This document shows, piece by piece, positions 5,138 through 5,215 of a stretch of DNA of 5,215 nt. Positions within the stretch are counted from its first letter, which is position 1; each line of letters starts with the position of its first letter. The stretch comes from Thiobacillus sp. (lineage in GTDB: Bacteria > Pseudomonadota > Gammaproteobacteria > Burkholderiales > Thiobacillaceae). Below the pieces are notes generated by a model, which was not told where the DNA came from, made no database searches, and was given only the letters and a program-made list of their open reading frames with translations. Where the stretch lies: positions 1 to 5,215 of the forward strand of contig JADMKH010000012.1 of NCBI GenBank assembly GCA_018780025.1, in the 5' to 3' direction. A program made the position numbers and the translations under genes.

Positions 5138-5215
5138 CTACTCAAAGGCAATAAACAACGCAGAGGTCCACACTTTGGCGTCGTCGATCTGACGGCCAAA
5201 GAAATACACCGGACG
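5138..5215 (-). CDS. C-terminal end of an unidentified gene upstream of the binding protein
   Basis: An open frame enters from the right edge and ends at TAG (5140-5138), leaving 25 codons. The visible tail includes RPVYFFGRQIDDAKVWTSAL and ends in FIAFE. The alternating polar and hydrophobic residues near the end resemble a terminal beta-strand, and an outer-membrane barrel would fit, but the last residue is E rather than the usual F, so I leave it unassigned. The 12-nt gap to the next start on the same strand and the protein-like composition support a real gene end. So short a fragment could be chance. Confidence 0.5.
   Translation of the reverse strand, partial: RPVYFFGRQIDDAKVWTSALFIAFE

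Overview
The window looks like the chromosome of a high-GC betaproteobacterium, possibly of the Nitrosomonadales/Rhodocyclales type. This rests on the recognisable protein families (NrdA with an N-terminal ATP cone, PurU, a PilZ-domain protein of a betaproteobacterial type, WrbA next to a DUF2069 membrane protein). The taxonomic call is inference from family resemblance, not from a search.

Layout. (1) Positions 1-325, minus strand: the first ~108 codons of nrdA (class I ribonucleotide reductase large subunit), running off the left edge. (2) Positions 326-743: a 418-nt divergent intergenic region. It holds a compact nrdA control region with a good sigma70-type promoter reading leftward, two NrdR-box-like palindromes centred 32 bp apart, and a cluster of four DnaA-box-like sites (two perfect) in one orientation at roughly helical spacing. 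Two small hairpins and a weaker rightward promoter for purU follow. (3) Positions 744-4117, plus strand: a tight four-gene cluster, purU - PilZ-domain protein - wrbA-like flavoprotein - DUF2069 membrane protein. The junctions are a 4-nt gap and then two ATGA overlaps, so it very likely forms one operon. (4) Positions 4118-4225: a short convergent spacer with four perfect copies of a GGAAAAA heptamer and an imperfect inverted repeat. (5) Positions 4226-5215, minus strand: a periplasmic-binding-protein-fold protein without a visible signal peptide, preceded by the last 25 codons of another gene 12 nt upstream, apparently co-transcribed.

How the parts relate. nrdA (dNTP supply) and purU (10-formyl-THF to THF plus formate, feeding purine synthesis) are divergent and both serve nucleotide metabolism. 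The nrdA promoter appears to combine NrdR (nucleotide sensing) and DnaA (replication timing) inputs. The PilZ protein keeps both c-di-GMP-binding motifs but has an unusually long gap between them and a large uncharacterised N-terminal region. Its coupling to purU and wrbA is the least expected gene association here. No RNA gene, CRISPR array, insertion sequence or obvious novel defence system is visible.
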